Positions 1 to 8,918 of a DNA stretch of 64,000 nucleotides are shown one piece after another. A program made the translations under genes and the position numbers. Within the stretch, counting starts at the first letter, position 1, and every line of letters starts with the position of its first letter. This DNA is from Sphingopyxis fribergensis (GTDB lineage Bacteria; Pseudomonadota; Alphaproteobacteria; Sphingomonadales; Sphingomonadaceae). Location: NCBI RefSeq assembly GCF_000803645.1, contig NZ_CP009123.1, positions 1-64,000 of the forward strand, read 5' to 3'. The notes below the pieces were generated by a model. That model was given only the letters and a program-made list of their open reading frames with translations, had not been told where the DNA came from and made no database searches.

Positions 1-382
1 TTATGCTGCCATGAGTCGAAACCCCGTTGCCGAGTCGAGTTGAGGCTTCCCGTTATTCCGTCGCCAGCAACTCTAACTAACGATTTGCCGCGAGGGCGTT
101 CAATGTGGGGGTCGCCTTCAGAAAACCGAACATTTCGCACGCCAGAGCCTTTTTCGACCGTTTTGCCTCCTAGCCGCAGGGCAGCGCCATGCGGTCCCGT
201 CAGATCGGTCTTTTGAGGCGAAGCACTCGTTTGGTCTGCGAAAGTTCTGCCGGCTCGGATGCGGCGGCGTTTGCCTCTGTGCCCCTTGTTTCGAATAGAG
301 CGACAACGGCCAAAAAAAGATTTCCGCCAACGGAGCCCAACGCCTATGCGGGCAGTGCGAATCATTCTCATTAGGATATTTT
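1..382. other. Upstream region with no supported gene
   Basis: This stretch precedes the permease gene. Short open frames exist on both strands but none has a convincing ribosome site or a recognisable product. An AGGAT sequence just before position 383 serves the permease. It may hold the permease promoter and the end of a gene lying outside the window. Confidence 0.4.
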
Positions 383-2341
383 ATGCCGCCATTTTTGAAG
401 GGCAGTGCAAGTCGGGGGGCGAAAGCCTTGGGGCGGTCGATACTCGCGGCGCTGCTGATCGCCTTGCTTTTCTTGCAGCCCGCCCGGGCGAGCGAACCCG
501 AAGTGCAGACGGTGTGGCGGCTTCTCGACTATATCGCGGTCGATTACCCCGGTGCGGTCTCGAACGGCCGCGTCATCAGCGAAGCCGAATATGCCGAGAT
601 GGTCGAATTTTCCGGGCAGGTCGAAACGCGGCTGAAACGGCTCCCGCAGAAGACCGCCAAGCCCGCCTTGCTCGCGCGCGCCGCGAAACTAAGCGCTGCG
701 ATCGGCGCGAGGTCGGCACCGGCAGCGGTGGCCGAGCAGTCGCACCAGCTCGCGGACGCGCTGCTGGCGAGCTACCCGGTGCCGCTTGCTCCGAAATCTG
801 CGCCCGACCTCGCGCGCGGCGCAACGCTGTATCGGGAAAATTGCGCGGTGTGCCATGGAGCAGGCGGGGCCGGAGATGGCCCGAACGCGGCACAGCTCGA
901 CCCGCCGCCGATTGCCTTTACCGATTTGTCGCGTGCCAGGGAACGGAGCCTGTTTGCGCTGTACCAGGTGATATCGCAGGGGCTCGAAGGAACTTCGATG
1001 GCGAGCTTCGACTCACTCCCCGAGGCGGATCGCTGGGCCTTGGCCTTCTACGTCGGCAGCCTTGCCTATCCGGACTCCTCCGCCCCGAACGGTCGCAACA
1101 TTTGGGAAAAGGACGCTGCGACCCGCGCGGCGCTGCCCAATATGACCATTTTTGTTGGCACGACGCCGGCCGAGCTCGCTGCCACGCTCGGCGACAGCCG
1201 GGCCGGGCCGCTGACGGCCTATCTGCGCCGCCAGCCGCAGGCGCTGGAAGCCAAGCCTGCGGGATCCCTGGCCTTCGCGCGCCAGCGCCTCGAGGCGAGC
1301 ATGAAGGCCTATAGCGCGGGGGACCGGAAGCGGGCGTCCGACCTGGCCTTGTCGGCCTATCTCGACGGATTCGAGCCTGTCGAGCCTGTCCTTGCGGCGC
1401 GCGATTCCGACCTCATGGCGGAAATCGAGATGGCGATGGGCAATTTGCGCTCGGCCATTGGAAAGGGCAGCCCGATCGCGGAGGTAGAGGCCGCAAATGC
1501 CGAAGTGGCCCGGCTGTTTGTCGAAGCCGAGGCGGCGCTTGCGCCCGAACAGGCTAGCGCTTCGTCGAGCTTCCTCGGCGCGTTCGGGGTCCTCCTGCGC
1601 GAAGGCCTCGAGGCGCTGCTAATCGTCATTGCCATGATGGCCTTCCTTCGCAAAACCGGGCGAACCGACGTCATGGGATATGTCCACGGGGGATGGGTTT
1701 CCGCTCTTGCGGCGGGCGCCTTGACCTGGTTTGTAGCCACTTATTTCATCGGGATCAGCGGCGCATCGCGTGAGCTCACCGAAGGATTTGGCTCGCTCTT
1801 CGCCGCGATCATCCTGATCTCCGTCGGCATCTGGATGCATGGCAAAAGCAATGCCGAAGCCTGGCAGCGCTACATCAAGGAGAAAATCTCCGCTGCCCTG
1901 TCGCGCCGGTCTGCGTGGTTCCTGTTCGGGCTGACCTTCCTTGTGGTCTACCGCGAAGTCTTCGAGACGATCCTCTTTTACGCCGCCTTATGGGCGCAGG
2001 GAAATGGCGGCGCCCTGCTGGCGGGGGCGGGGGCGGCCGTGGTTCTGTTGGGCATGATCGCTTGGGCCTTGCTGCGCTACAGCGCCCGATTGCCGATCAC
2101 GCAATTCTTTTCCTGGAGCGCGGCACTTATCGCAATTTTGGCAGTCGTGCTGGCCGGGAAGGGTATCGGCGGGCTTCAGGAAGCGGGCCTAATCGGAGTT
2201 ACGCCGCTGGCCGGATTTCCGCGCATCCCGATGATGGGGGTGTACCCGACGATACAGACGGTTCTGGCCCAGCTTGCGGCCGCGATGGTCCTTGCCACGG
2301 GCTTCTGGTATAACCGGGCGAGGGCACCGGGCGTGGCTTAG
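383..2341 (+). CDS. Cytochrome c / FTR1-family iron (or lead) permease
   Basis: A 652-residue inner-membrane transporter. Seen: an N-terminal signal peptide ending near residue 36, a c-type heme site CAVCH at about residue 154 in a periplasmic cytochrome c domain, then a C-terminal multi-spanning FTR1 domain with two R-E-x-x-E motifs (REGLE near 408 and REVFE near 526), which bind ferric iron in this family. Known: fused cytochrome c-FTR1 proteins import ferrous iron coupled to oxidation, and PbrT-type relatives in metal-resistance loci import lead. Which metal applies cannot be told from sequence. The ATG has AGGAT upstream. The gene ends about 190 bp before the chromate transposon and next to a broken membrane-protein gene, so this was probably part of a metal-handling cluster. 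Confidence 0.9.
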   Translation: MPPFLKGSASRGAKALGRSILAALLIALLFLQPARASEPEVQTVWRLLDYIAVDYPGAVSNGRVISEAEYAEMVEFSGQVETRLKRLPQKTAKPALLARAAKLSAAIGARSAPAAVAEQSHQLADALLASYPVPLAPKSAPDLARGATLYRENCAVCHGAGGAGDGPNAAQLDPPPIAFTDLSRARERSLFALYQVISQGLEGTSMASFDSLPEADRWALAFYVGSLAYPDSSAPNGRNIWEKDAATRAALPNMTIFVGTTPAELAATLGDSRAGPLTAYLRRQPQALEAKPAGSLAFARQRLEASMKAYSAGDRKRASDLALSAYLDGFEPVEPVLAARDSDLMAEIEMAMGNLRSAIGKGSPIAEVEAANAEVARLFVEAEAALAPEQASASSSFLGAFGVLLREGLEALLIVIAMMAFLRKTGRTDVMGYVHGGWVSALAAGALTWFVATYFIGISGASRELTEGFGSLFAAIILISVGIWMHGKSNAEAWQRYIKEKISAALSRRSAWFLFGLTFLVVYREVFETILFYAALWAQGNGGALLAGAGAAVVLLGMIAWALLRYSARLPITQFFSWSAALIAILAVVLAGKGIGGLQEAGLIGVTPLAGFPRIPMMGVYPTIQTVLAQLAAAMVLATGFWYNRARAPGVA

Positions 2342-2397
2342 CTGACTAAGCGAGAAATGGCGTGATCGCCCGAACAGGACGGATTCCCAGTTCTGCG

Positions 2398-2530
2398 TTA
2401 CCCAGGGGTCTGCCCCGGTTTGTTAGACGCAAACGGGCGAAGAGCGTCGCGAATGATGTCATAGGCCGAATGCAGAAAGAGCGGCGCGATGACGCCAATG
2501 CCGCCCAACAGGTTGGCCTCGGGCGGAATC
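2398..2530 (-). pseudogene. C-terminal fragment of a membrane-protein gene cut by the transposon
   Basis: Reading leftward from the transposon edge, one frame gives about 44 codons that look genuinely coding: a hydrophobic stretch (GGIGVIAPLFLHSAYDII) followed by a charged tail and a stop at 2398. The frame continues into the transposon end, so the present start is not native. The remainder of the gene is not found beyond the right end of the transposon. I do not recognise the family. Confidence 0.5.
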
Positions 2531-2586
2531 GGCGTCACCTCAAGGTTTGTGCGCCAGACAACGATTTGGCAGACATAATGCGAACA
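2531..2586 (+). repeat. Left terminal inverted repeat of the transposon
   Basis: It starts GGCGTCACCTCAAGG and ends GCGAACA. Its reverse complement matches 12627-12682 at 54 of 56 positions. A weaker similarity (GGCTA) continues about 10 bp inward. Confidence 0.93.
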
Positions 2587-2710
2587 TCGGCTAATTAGCG
2601 AGCTTGAGGCGCGACATGGGATCGTTGAGCTGGCGGAATTCACCGCCAGGCGGACGCTCCGCCTGCCCTCAAAGGCAGCCGCCGGGCAGGCTACGCCGCG
2701 GGGTACGATG

Positions 2711-3037
2711 CTACTGACATGGCCAAGCCTTCGCTAACGAGCGTTCAGCTCCGGCCACCATATGAACACTCATAAAATAGCTATTCTGCTCCGCCCAGCG
2801 TAAATATGCCGCGCGCAGCGCCGATCGGTCATAGCGTGGAGCGCGGCATTCCGCTTTTCGCGCGACGATCATCATGTCGAGCACGCCTTGGAGGTAAGCG
2901 CCGCATCGCGGCTCATTCGCTTGACAGCTTACGAACAACGCCGAGCCCGTCGCCGACGCGGGTTCGGTTTGGCCGATCGCACTATCAGGCAGGGCGGCCA
3001 AAGCGGCGCATAACAATATCCATCGCCTTGGCCGCAT
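2711..3037 (-). CDS. Secreted Rap1a/Tai-family-like protein
   Basis: A 108-residue protein with an N-terminal signal peptide (cleavage after about residue 22, at IGQ/T) and a short exported domain. Conserved-looking features are C-x(10)-C with GAYLQGVLDM in between the halves, a basic middle region, and a C-terminal AKAWPC. This layout matches the Rap1a/Tai family, some members of which are periplasmic immunity proteins against type VI amidase effectors. Here it sits as the outermost cargo gene of the chromate transposon, with no effector beside it, so an immunity role is not supported. The family assignment is by motif memory only. Confidence 0.6.
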   Translation of the reverse strand: MRPRRWILLCAALAALPDSAIGQTEPASATGSALFVSCQANEPRCGAYLQGVLDMMIVARKAECRAPRYDRSALRAAYLRWAEQNSYFMSVHMVAGAERSLAKAWPCQ

Positions 3038-3112
3038 TTTCGTCTCCTATTCCGCAGTATCATTTCGGAAGGGGCGCACGGCCCTCGACGGCCGGCGCCC
3101 CGTGCTGATCCA

Positions 3113-3436
3113 TCATTCGCGGCCGAGCACCTGGCCTTCGGGCGTGACGAACAGTTCGATCGTCTTTCCGTCGCTGTTCTTGCCCTTGATTTCATAGAGC
3201 GTGCTTCCGTCCGCCTTTCGGGTGACTTGCTCCGCTTTGCTTATTGACGCGAGTTGCGCGCGTGCCGCGTTCATCGCGGCCTCGGGCACCTGAGCAAGCG
3301 GGATGTCTCGTTCGCTGTGCTTGCCGATTATCCGGTTTTCGTTCGCCTCGTGGTTTTGCGCGATCGCCACGCCCGCGATCGCCAGCGCGGCCGCGCCCAC
3401 GCCTGCGACAACAGTGAGAGTTCGTTTGCTAGCCAT
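3113..3436 (-). CDS. PepSY-like exported protein
   Basis: A 107-residue protein starting MASKRTLTVVAG, with a hydrophobic signal or anchor segment (residues about 7-25, ending VAIAQ) and one PepSY-like domain: VPEAAMNAARAQL helix, then strands ending in FVTPEGQVLGRE. PepSY domains are exported, often metal- or protease-related. An upstream in-frame start at 3517 exists, but a start at 3436 places the signal sequence at the N-terminus and has AGGAAGTGGAA ahead of it. It follows the DUF1259 gene on the same strand, so the two are probably co-transcribed away from chrB. Confidence 0.7.
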   Translation of the reverse strand: MASKRTLTVVAGVGAAALAIAGVAIAQNHEANENRIIGKHSERDIPLAQVPEAAMNAARAQLASISKAEQVTRKADGSTLYEIKGKNSDGKTIELFVTPEGQVLGRE

Positions 3437-3513
3437 GTTCCATTCCACTTCCTGCATAAGGGCCGTGGGGTCGGGCGGGCGGCGGTTACGGCCCAATGAG
3501 CCGTCGTCCGAGT

Positions 3514-4404
3514 TCAACTCCTCTGATTGTTCATCCTGTCGAGCGCCGCGCGCAGCCCACGGGCGAGCTTGGCTGCGTCGTCGTTGGCCCAGAAGTGCAT
3601 GAAGAACAGCCGCGGCTCGTCGTTTAGCATATGATTATGCAGCGCCGTGACCTCGATCCCGTTCGTCCGCAGCACGCGCAGGACCGGATCGACCTCGTTT
3701 GCGACAAGTACGAAATCGCCGGTGATGGCGGCTCGGCCGTCCCCGGTTGGCTGAAAGTTGATCGCGGTCGCCGTGCCCATCGTCGGCGGAGTCTCCATAT
3801 CGCCGTCCATCAGCCGCTCGGCGCGCGGAAAGCTGTATTGGAGGATGCCACCGGCCGTCTTGCCCTCACCGCCCATCAACCGGTTGAGCGCGGCCACATC
3901 GAGGTCGAGCCGCGATGCGGCTGCGCTGGCCGAAGGCGATTGCGGCGCGGCGAGCGGGGTCCGACTGGCTGATAGCGCTTGCCGGAGCGCGGCCGCGAGC
4001 TTCACCGGGTCGCCGTGGCCGGCAATGTGCATGTACATGGTCGCAGGCGAAGAGCGGAGCAGGTGATTGTGGAGCGCGGTGATCGTAAAACCGCTTGCGA
4101 GCAGGCGGCTCAAAACGGGGTTCACCTCGTCGTGGGTCAGCACGAGATCGCCCATCACCATCGCCTCGTCGCCCATCGGCTGAAACGCCGCCCAAGAGCC
4201 GAGCGCGAGGGAGGGCTTGATCGTCACCCCATCCAGCGTGACGCTCAGGTCCGAACGCGGGAAGCTGTAGCGGTGAACGCCCCCCGGCTGTTCGGCCCCC
4301 GCTCGTCCTATCGCCCGGTCGACAGCCGACCAGTCCGGCGCTGCCCATGCCGGGCTTGCCAGCAGGAGGCTGGCGAATCCCAAGGCGATGGTCTTTTTCA
4401 GCAT
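3514..4404 (-). CDS. DUF1259 (LppY/LpqO-like) protein with two domain copies
   Basis: A 296-residue exported protein with a signal peptide ending AWA at about residue 22. It carries two tandem DUF1259 copies: each has an R-Y-S-F-P-R or Q-Y-S-F-P-R strand, a FQP-x-GD segment, an EV(N/D)PVL helix and the signature T-A-L-H-N-H (near residues 109 and 254). The duplicated H-N-H suggests a metal or oxyanion site, but the biochemical function is unknown. It is transcribed divergently from chrB across a 168-bp gap, and the next gene downstream is PepSY-like. Genes of this kind are common beside chromate and metal operons, so a periplasmic detoxification or sensing role is an inference. Confidence 0.8.
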   Translation of the reverse strand: MLKKTIALGFASLLLASPAWAAPDWSAVDRAIGRAGAEQPGGVHRYSFPRSDLSVTLDGVTIKPSLALGSWAAFQPMGDEAMVMGDLVLTHDEVNPVLSRLLASGFTITALHNHLLRSSPATMYMHIAGHGDPVKLAAALRQALSASRTPLAAPQSPSASAAASRLDLDVAALNRLMGGEGKTAGGILQYSFPRAERLMDGDMETPPTMGTATAINFQPTGDGRAAITGDFVLVANEVDPVLRVLRTNGIEVTALHNHMLNDEPRLFFMHFWANDDAAKLARGLRAALDRMNNQRS

Positions 4405-4572
4405 AATTGATCCTTCATCAGCGCACTCGACACGGAAAGCCTCACGTCATGCGAGCGCGCCGCCGGCGAGCCGCGACATTGCGCTCCGGTTTCTTTCTTC
4501 GGGATAAGCAGTCCTATGCTCATGAGGCTTGTGATGCAACCCTTACACTTGTAGGCTAGTGACGATACAACT
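4405..4572. promoter_or_regulatory. chrB promoter: Divergent promoter region between DUF1259 gene and chrB
   Basis: A 168-bp gap separates two outward-facing genes. On the plus strand TTGTGA (4529-4534), a 17-base spacer and TAGGCT (4552-4557) form a weak sigma70-like pair. There is no obvious ribosome site before the chrB ATG at 4573. ChrB is the known chromate-responsive regulator and would be expected to act here. Confidence 0.35.
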
Positions 4573-5523
4573 ATGACAAACACACAAGCTTCCCCTTGGT
4601 TGCTCCTGATCCCGCAGCTTCCGGCTAAGCCTGCCTATTTGCGGGTGAAGGTCTGGCGGCGTTTGCAGGCGATCGGGGCCGCGCCGCTCAAGAACGCCGT
4701 CCATGCGCTCCCCAATCGCGAGGACACGCGCGCGCTGTTCGAAGAACTGCATCGCGAGATCACCGAAAATGGCGGCGAGGCGCTGATCCTCGAAGCGCGC
4801 CTTGTCGGCGGCATGGGCGATGCGGAGCTGCGCGGAGTGTTCGACGCTGCGCGTGACGCCGACTATGAGGAGTTGGCACGCGAGGCGCGCGCGCTGTGTG
4901 AGGGCGAGTATGTCGCGGCGGCGGATGTGGGCCGCCTGCGCAAACGCCTGAACGAGGTCGCCGCGATCGACTTTTTCGGTGCGCATGGTCGGCAGGCGGC
5001 ACAGGCCGCCATCACCGAGGCGGACCGCCGCTCTCACCAACATCCCGATGTGAGCGGCCCCGGTGCGCCCGAGCTGACCCCGGCGGAGCTAAAGCGCCGC
5101 GTTTGGGTGACGCGCCGCCATGTCCATGTCGATCGCATCGCGTCCGCCTGGCTCATTCGCCGCTTCATCGACCCCGAGGCGAGCTTCAAGTTCGTCGAGG
5201 GCAAAGGATATGTGCCGGAGCCTGACGAACTGAGGTTCGACATGGCGGACGCTGAGTTCACCCACGAAGGCGACCGCTGCTCCTTCGAGACCTTGGTGTT
5301 CCTCACCGGTCTCGAGACCGACCCCGCGCTGCGGGCGCTCGGCGAAATTGTTCACGACCTTGATATTGCCGATGCTCGGTTCGAGCGCCCGGAAACTCCG
5401 GGAGTGAGCGCGCTTATCGCCGGCATCTGTGCCGGCACCGACGACGACGAGGAGCGGATCGCGCGCGGATCGACCGCGCTCGACGGATTCTATGCTCACT
5501 TCACCCGGCGAAAAGAGGACTAA
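4573..5523 (+). CDS. chrB: Chromate resistance protein ChrB (sensor/regulator)
   Basis: A 316-residue cytosolic protein. Residues about 1-165 form the N-terminal ChrB domain (SPWLLLIPQLPAKPAYLRVK, typical of the family start), and residues about 175-310 the conserved C-terminal ChrB domain with W-x-T-R-x-H-V-H-V-D-R-I-A-S-A-W-L-I-R-R-F and a DMADAEFTHEGDRCSFE segment rich in acidic, His and Cys residues. ChrB is known as a chromate-sensing regulator required for chrBAC induction. It lies 2 bp upstream of chrA and starts the chrB-chrA-SOD operon. Length is normal for the family. Confidence 0.93.
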   Translation: MTNTQASPWLLLIPQLPAKPAYLRVKVWRRLQAIGAAPLKNAVHALPNREDTRALFEELHREITENGGEALILEARLVGGMGDAELRGVFDAARDADYEELAREARALCEGEYVAAADVGRLRKRLNEVAAIDFFGAHGRQAAQAAITEADRRSHQHPDVSGPGAPELTPAELKRRVWVTRRHVHVDRIASAWLIRRFIDPEASFKFVEGKGYVPEPDELRFDMADAEFTHEGDRCSFETLVFLTGLETDPALRALGEIVHDLDIADARFERPETPGVSALIAGICAGTDDDEERIARGSTALDGFYAHFTRRKED

Positions 5524-5525
5524 AG

Positions 5526-6923
5526 ATGGAGGCCAGCGCACGCGCTGAAATCGCAGTCGAGACGCTGCACGAGCACGGCATCAGCTTTGGCGAGGCGGTG
5601 CGCGTCTGGATCAGGGTCGCGCTGCTCAGCTTCGGCGGACCGGCGGGCCAGATAGCGGTGATGCATCGCATCCTGGTCGAGGAGAAGCGCTGGATCGGCG
5701 AGGAGCGGTTCCTCCACGCGCTCAACTATTGCATGCTGCTGCCCGGCCCTGAAGCGCAACAGCTAGCTGTCTATATTGGCTGGTTGCTCCATAAGACCAA
5801 GGGCGGCCTGGTCGCGGGCGCGCTATTCGTGCTGCCCGGCTTCCTCGCGATTTTAGGGCTCAGCTATGTCTATGTGCTGCTCGGCGAAGTGCCGCTGGTC
5901 GAGGGATTGTTCTTCGGATTGAAGGCCGCCGTGCTGGCGGTGGTGCTACAGGCGGTGGTCCGGGTGGGTTCGCGTGCCTTGAAGAACAACGTCATGCGCG
6001 GTTTTGCCGCGCTGGCGTTCGTCGCGATCTTCGTGCTCGACGTGCCCTTCCCGCTGATCGTGCTTGCCGCCGCGCTGATCGGCTTCTTCGGTGGCCGCGC
6101 TGGTTACGCCGCATTCAAGGGCGGCGGCGGACATGGTCCCGCCGGCGCTGAGATAATCCACGACCGCGACACCGCTCTTGGCGAGGGCCTTCCCGACCAT
6201 GCGCGGCCGAACCTTTCCTGGTCGCTGCGCATCTCCGGCGTCCTGCTGCTGCTCTGGCTCGGGCCGGTCGCAGCGCTGCTGTTCGCGTTCGGCCCCGACG
6301 ACGTGTTCAGCCGCATCGCCACCTTCTTCAGCCAGATGGCGGTGGTGACCTTCGGCGGCGCCTATGCGGTGCTCGCCTATGTCGCGCAGGAGGCAGTCGA
6401 GACCTATGGCTGGCTCCAGCCCGGCGAGATGCTCGACGGGCTCGGCATGGCCGAGACCACGCCCGGGCCGCTGATCATGGTGACGCAGTTCGTCGGCTTC
6501 CTCGCGGCCTTCCGCGAAGCGACCGGGCTGCCGCCGCTCGTCGCCGCGACCTTCGGCGCAATCCTCACCACCTGGGTTACCTTCCTGCCATGCTTCCTGT
6601 GGATCTTCGCCGGCGCGCCATTCATCGAGCGGCTGCGCGGCAACCGCGCATTGTCGGCCGCGCTTTCGGCGATCACCGCCGCAGTGGTCGGCGTGATCCT
6701 CAATCTGGCGGTCTGGTTTGGTATCCACACTCTGTTCGAGCAAGTCCGCGAAGTGCCGTTCGCAGCCGGCACCATCGATCTCCCAGTCCTAACGTCCGTC
6801 AACTGGCCGGCGCTGGCGCTCGCGGTGGGTGCGATACTCGCCATGTTCCGGTTCAAGGCCGGCATGCTGCCGGTGCTCGGCGTCTGCTCGGTCCTCGGGG
6901 CCGCATATGTAATGATCATCTGA
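5526..6923 (+). CDS. chrA: Chromate efflux transporter ChrA
   Basis: A 465-residue inner-membrane protein of the CHR superfamily, long-chain type with two homologous halves. The first half opens with R-V-A-L-L-S-F-G-G-P-A-G-Q-I and contains LLPGPEAQQLA. The second has A-V-V-T-F-G-G-A-Y-A-V-L-A-Y and AETTPGPLIM. These paired F-G-G and P-G-P motifs are family hallmarks. It exports chromate driven by proton motive force. It is translationally close to chrB (2-bp gap) and followed after 11 bp by the dismutase gene. Confidence 0.95.
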   Translation: MEASARAEIAVETLHEHGISFGEAVRVWIRVALLSFGGPAGQIAVMHRILVEEKRWIGEERFLHALNYCMLLPGPEAQQLAVYIGWLLHKTKGGLVAGALFVLPGFLAILGLSYVYVLLGEVPLVEGLFFGLKAAVLAVVLQAVVRVGSRALKNNVMRGFAALAFVAIFVLDVPFPLIVLAAALIGFFGGRAGYAAFKGGGGHGPAGAEIIHDRDTALGEGLPDHARPNLSWSLRISGVLLLLWLGPVAALLFAFGPDDVFSRIATFFSQMAVVTFGGAYAVLAYVAQEAVETYGWLQPGEMLDGLGMAETTPGPLIMVTQFVGFLAAFREATGLPPLVAATFGAILTTWVTFLPCFLWIFAGAPFIERLRGNRALSAALSAITAAVVGVILNLAVWFGIHTLFEQVREVPFAAGTIDLPVLTSVNWPALALAVGAILAMFRFKAGMLPVLGVCSVLGAAYVMII

Positions 6924-6934
6924 AGGAGTGACGC

Positions 6935-7666
6935 GTGACGATCGACCATCTTTCCCGACGCAGTGCAATCGCAACTCTTGGCATCGGAGCCGCCGCCATG
7001 ACTATCAACGAAGCCTCTGCGCAGACGCCGGCCGCAGCGCCGGCGGCTGTCCCCGCCTTTGCCGGAAATCATCAGGTCAAGCCGCTCAGGTTCAATCCCG
7101 CCAGGCTTCACGGCCTCTCCGAAAGGCTGATCACATCGCACCACGAGAACAATTATGCGGGCTCGGTCAAGGCCCTGAATATGATCGAGACACGACTTGC
7201 CGCCGCGCTCGCTGACACGGACCTGCCGCCGGTGGTCTATGGCGGATTGAAGCGCGAGGAGCTGCACCGCACCGGCTCGGTCGTGCTCCATGAGGTCTAT
7301 TTCGACGGGCTCGGCGGCAACGGCCAGGCAGCCGGTTCCATCCGCGACGCGCTGGGCGCGGCGTTCGGCTCGTTCGACCGCTGGGAAGCCGACTTCCGCC
7401 GTACCGGGATGAGCCTTGCCGGCGGATCGGGCTGGTGCGTGCTCGTCTACAATCTCCACACGCGCTCGCTGCACAACCATTGGGCGTGGGATCATATGCA
7501 CGGTGCGATTGCCGGCGTGCCGCTGCTCGCGCTCGATATGTACGAGCACAGTTTCCACATGGATTACGGCACCGCCGCCGCCAAATATGTCGACGCCTTC
7601 TTCCGCAACATCGACTGGGAAGTGGTCGACCGGCGCTATGCCGCGGCTTTGCGCGGCGGCGGCTGA
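6935..7666 (+). CDS. chrC: Fe/Mn superoxide dismutase, ChrC type, exported
   Basis: A 243-residue Fe/Mn superoxide dismutase that removes superoxide formed during chromate reduction. All four metal ligands are visible: His in SHHENNYAG, His in SVVLHEVYF, and Asp and His in [11 protein letters not shown]. The N-terminus has SRR followed by a hydrophobic run and ends ASAQ, consistent with a Tat signal peptide, so it probably acts in the periplasm. The start is GTG at 6935 with AAGGAG eight to twelve bases upstream. It is the third gene of the chrBAC operon, the position of chrC in the TnOtChr transposon. Confidence 0.9.
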   Translation: MTIDHLSRRSAIATLGIGAAAMTINEASAQTPAAAPAAVPAFAGNHQVKPLRFNPARLHGLSERLITSHHENNYAGSVKALNMIETRLAAALADTDLPPVVYGGLKREELHRTGSVVLHEVYFDGLGGNGQAAGSIRDALGAAFGSFDRWEADFRRTGMSLAGGSGWCVLVYNLHTRSLHNHWAWDHMHGAIAGVPLLALDMYEHSFHMDYGTAAAKYVDAFFRNIDWEVVDRRYAAALRGGG

Positions 7667-7754
7667 ACCCGACCGCCGTGGCTTAACACCCACTGCTGCG
7701 CGACACCTGAGTTCGCGACCACAAAGGGGACAGGTCCGATGGGGAGATGCAACA

Positions 7755-8834
7755 ATGACATCCGGCCCGTACATCGCTCTTCTTTGGCGTGGGCAAGCAG
7801 CCGAGTGGACGCATCGCTTTCATGAAGCCCGGCAGTGGCCGATAATGCAGGCCTTGCGGGCGCTCGGGGCGACCGCAAGGCCTGTACTGTACAGGGACGA
7901 GGCGGTTCGCGAGATTCGGGACGAGCTGCTGTCGTGCGACGCAGTGCTGGTCTGGGTGAATCCGTTGGACATTTCAGGCGACCGCTCGCAGCTCGATCCA
8001 ATGCTGCGCGAAGTCGCGGGGTGCGGCGTTGTCGTCAGCGCGCATCCTGACGTGATCGCCAAAATCGGCGTCAAGGAAGTGCTCTACACAACGCGATCCA
8101 TGGAATGGGGCAGCGATGTCGATCGATACGTGGACGCTGAAGGCCTTCGCGCTCGTTTCCCCGAACATCTTGCCGCAGGCCCGCGCGTGCTGAAGCCGAA
8201 CTACGGCAACGGCGGCAGGAATGTATGGCGTGTCCAACTAGACGAAGCGGGAAACGCTCCGGCTTTGAAAACGTCGGTGAAAGTTCAAGAGGCCCGCCAA
8301 GGAAGCAAATCGGAGCGCATCAGCCTAGCCGAGTGCTTGGAAAGGTGGGTGCCGTTTCTAAACGACGGCGGCGTGCTGATCGATCAGGCTTATCAGCCGC
8401 AGTCGTCCGAGGGCATGGTCCGCTGCTACGTGTGCGGGCACCGAGTGGTTGGCTTTGGGCACAACCTGATCACTGCGCTGATGACGCCAACGGCCATTGA
8501 TACAACGTCGTCAACCCCACAGCCGATGGGCCGCGCCATGTTCGGACCGGAGGTGACGCGCTTCGTAGCCTTACGGAAAGCGATGGAGGATCGCTGGATT
8601 CCAGAGATGCAAAGGTTGCTGTCGATCGCCGACCACGATCTTCCGCTTCTTTGGGACGCCGACTTCCTATTTCGCCCTGGTGAAGCCATCAGCGATGGCT
8701 CCTATGCGCTTTGCGAGATCAATGCTAGTTCGGTTGCACCATTTCCGCCAAGCGCCGTCCAGCCAGTCGCCGCAGCGGCAATCGGTCGCGCTCTTGCCAT
8801 TCGTTTGACGAAGGAGACCTCCAATCCTCATTGA
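7755..8834 (+). CDS. ATP-grasp-fold protein (Cj0069-like)
   Basis: A 359-residue cytosolic protein. The N-terminal part (about 1-100) looks like a pre-ATP-grasp domain (DAVLVWVNPLD), followed by HPDVIAKIGVKEVLYTT and RVLKPNYGNGGRNVW, which resembles the Lys plus glycine-rich ATP-binding loop of ATP-grasp enzymes. The C-terminal FGPEVTRFVALR, W-D-A-D-F-L-F and CEINASSVAPFP match the metal-binding acidic/Asn motif of that fold. The overall pattern fits the Cj0069/DUF6815 group. ATP-grasp enzymes ligate carboxylates to amines or thiols, but the substrate here is unknown. It follows the dismutase gene by 88 bp inside the chromate transposon, where one would expect chrF. Confidence 0.65.
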   Translation: MTSGPYIALLWRGQAAEWTHRFHEARQWPIMQALRALGATARPVLYRDEAVREIRDELLSCDAVLVWVNPLDISGDRSQLDPMLREVAGCGVVVSAHPDVIAKIGVKEVLYTTRSMEWGSDVDRYVDAEGLRARFPEHLAAGPRVLKPNYGNGGRNVWRVQLDEAGNAPALKTSVKVQEARQGSKSERISLAECLERWVPFLNDGGVLIDQAYQPQSSEGMVRCYVCGHRVVGFGHNLITALMTPTAIDTTSSTPQPMGRAMFGPEVTRFVALRKAMEDRWIPEMQRLLSIADHDLPLLWDADFLFRPGEAISDGSYALCEINASSVAPFPPSAVQPVAAAAIGRALAIRLTKETSNPH

Positions 8835-8918
8835 TATGATTCAAGCAATTCAAGAGACGTGACATTGGTCGTATCAATCAGACAAGCCTAAGGGTGAGCG
8901 AGGCTGGGTGAAACCGGC

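Noticed and set aside
259-1314. 351-codon frame overlapping the FTR1 permease gene
   Set aside because: Alternate frame of the permease gene with no domain or ribosome site.
2336-2351. GCTTAG-CTGA-CTAAGC hairpin at the permease stop as a terminator
   Set aside because: Only a 6-bp, AT-containing stem with no T-run; too weak to call.
5946-6743. 265-codon minus-strand frame inside chrA
   Set aside because: Antisense shadow of chrA; Arg/Glu/His-rich composition typical of such frames.
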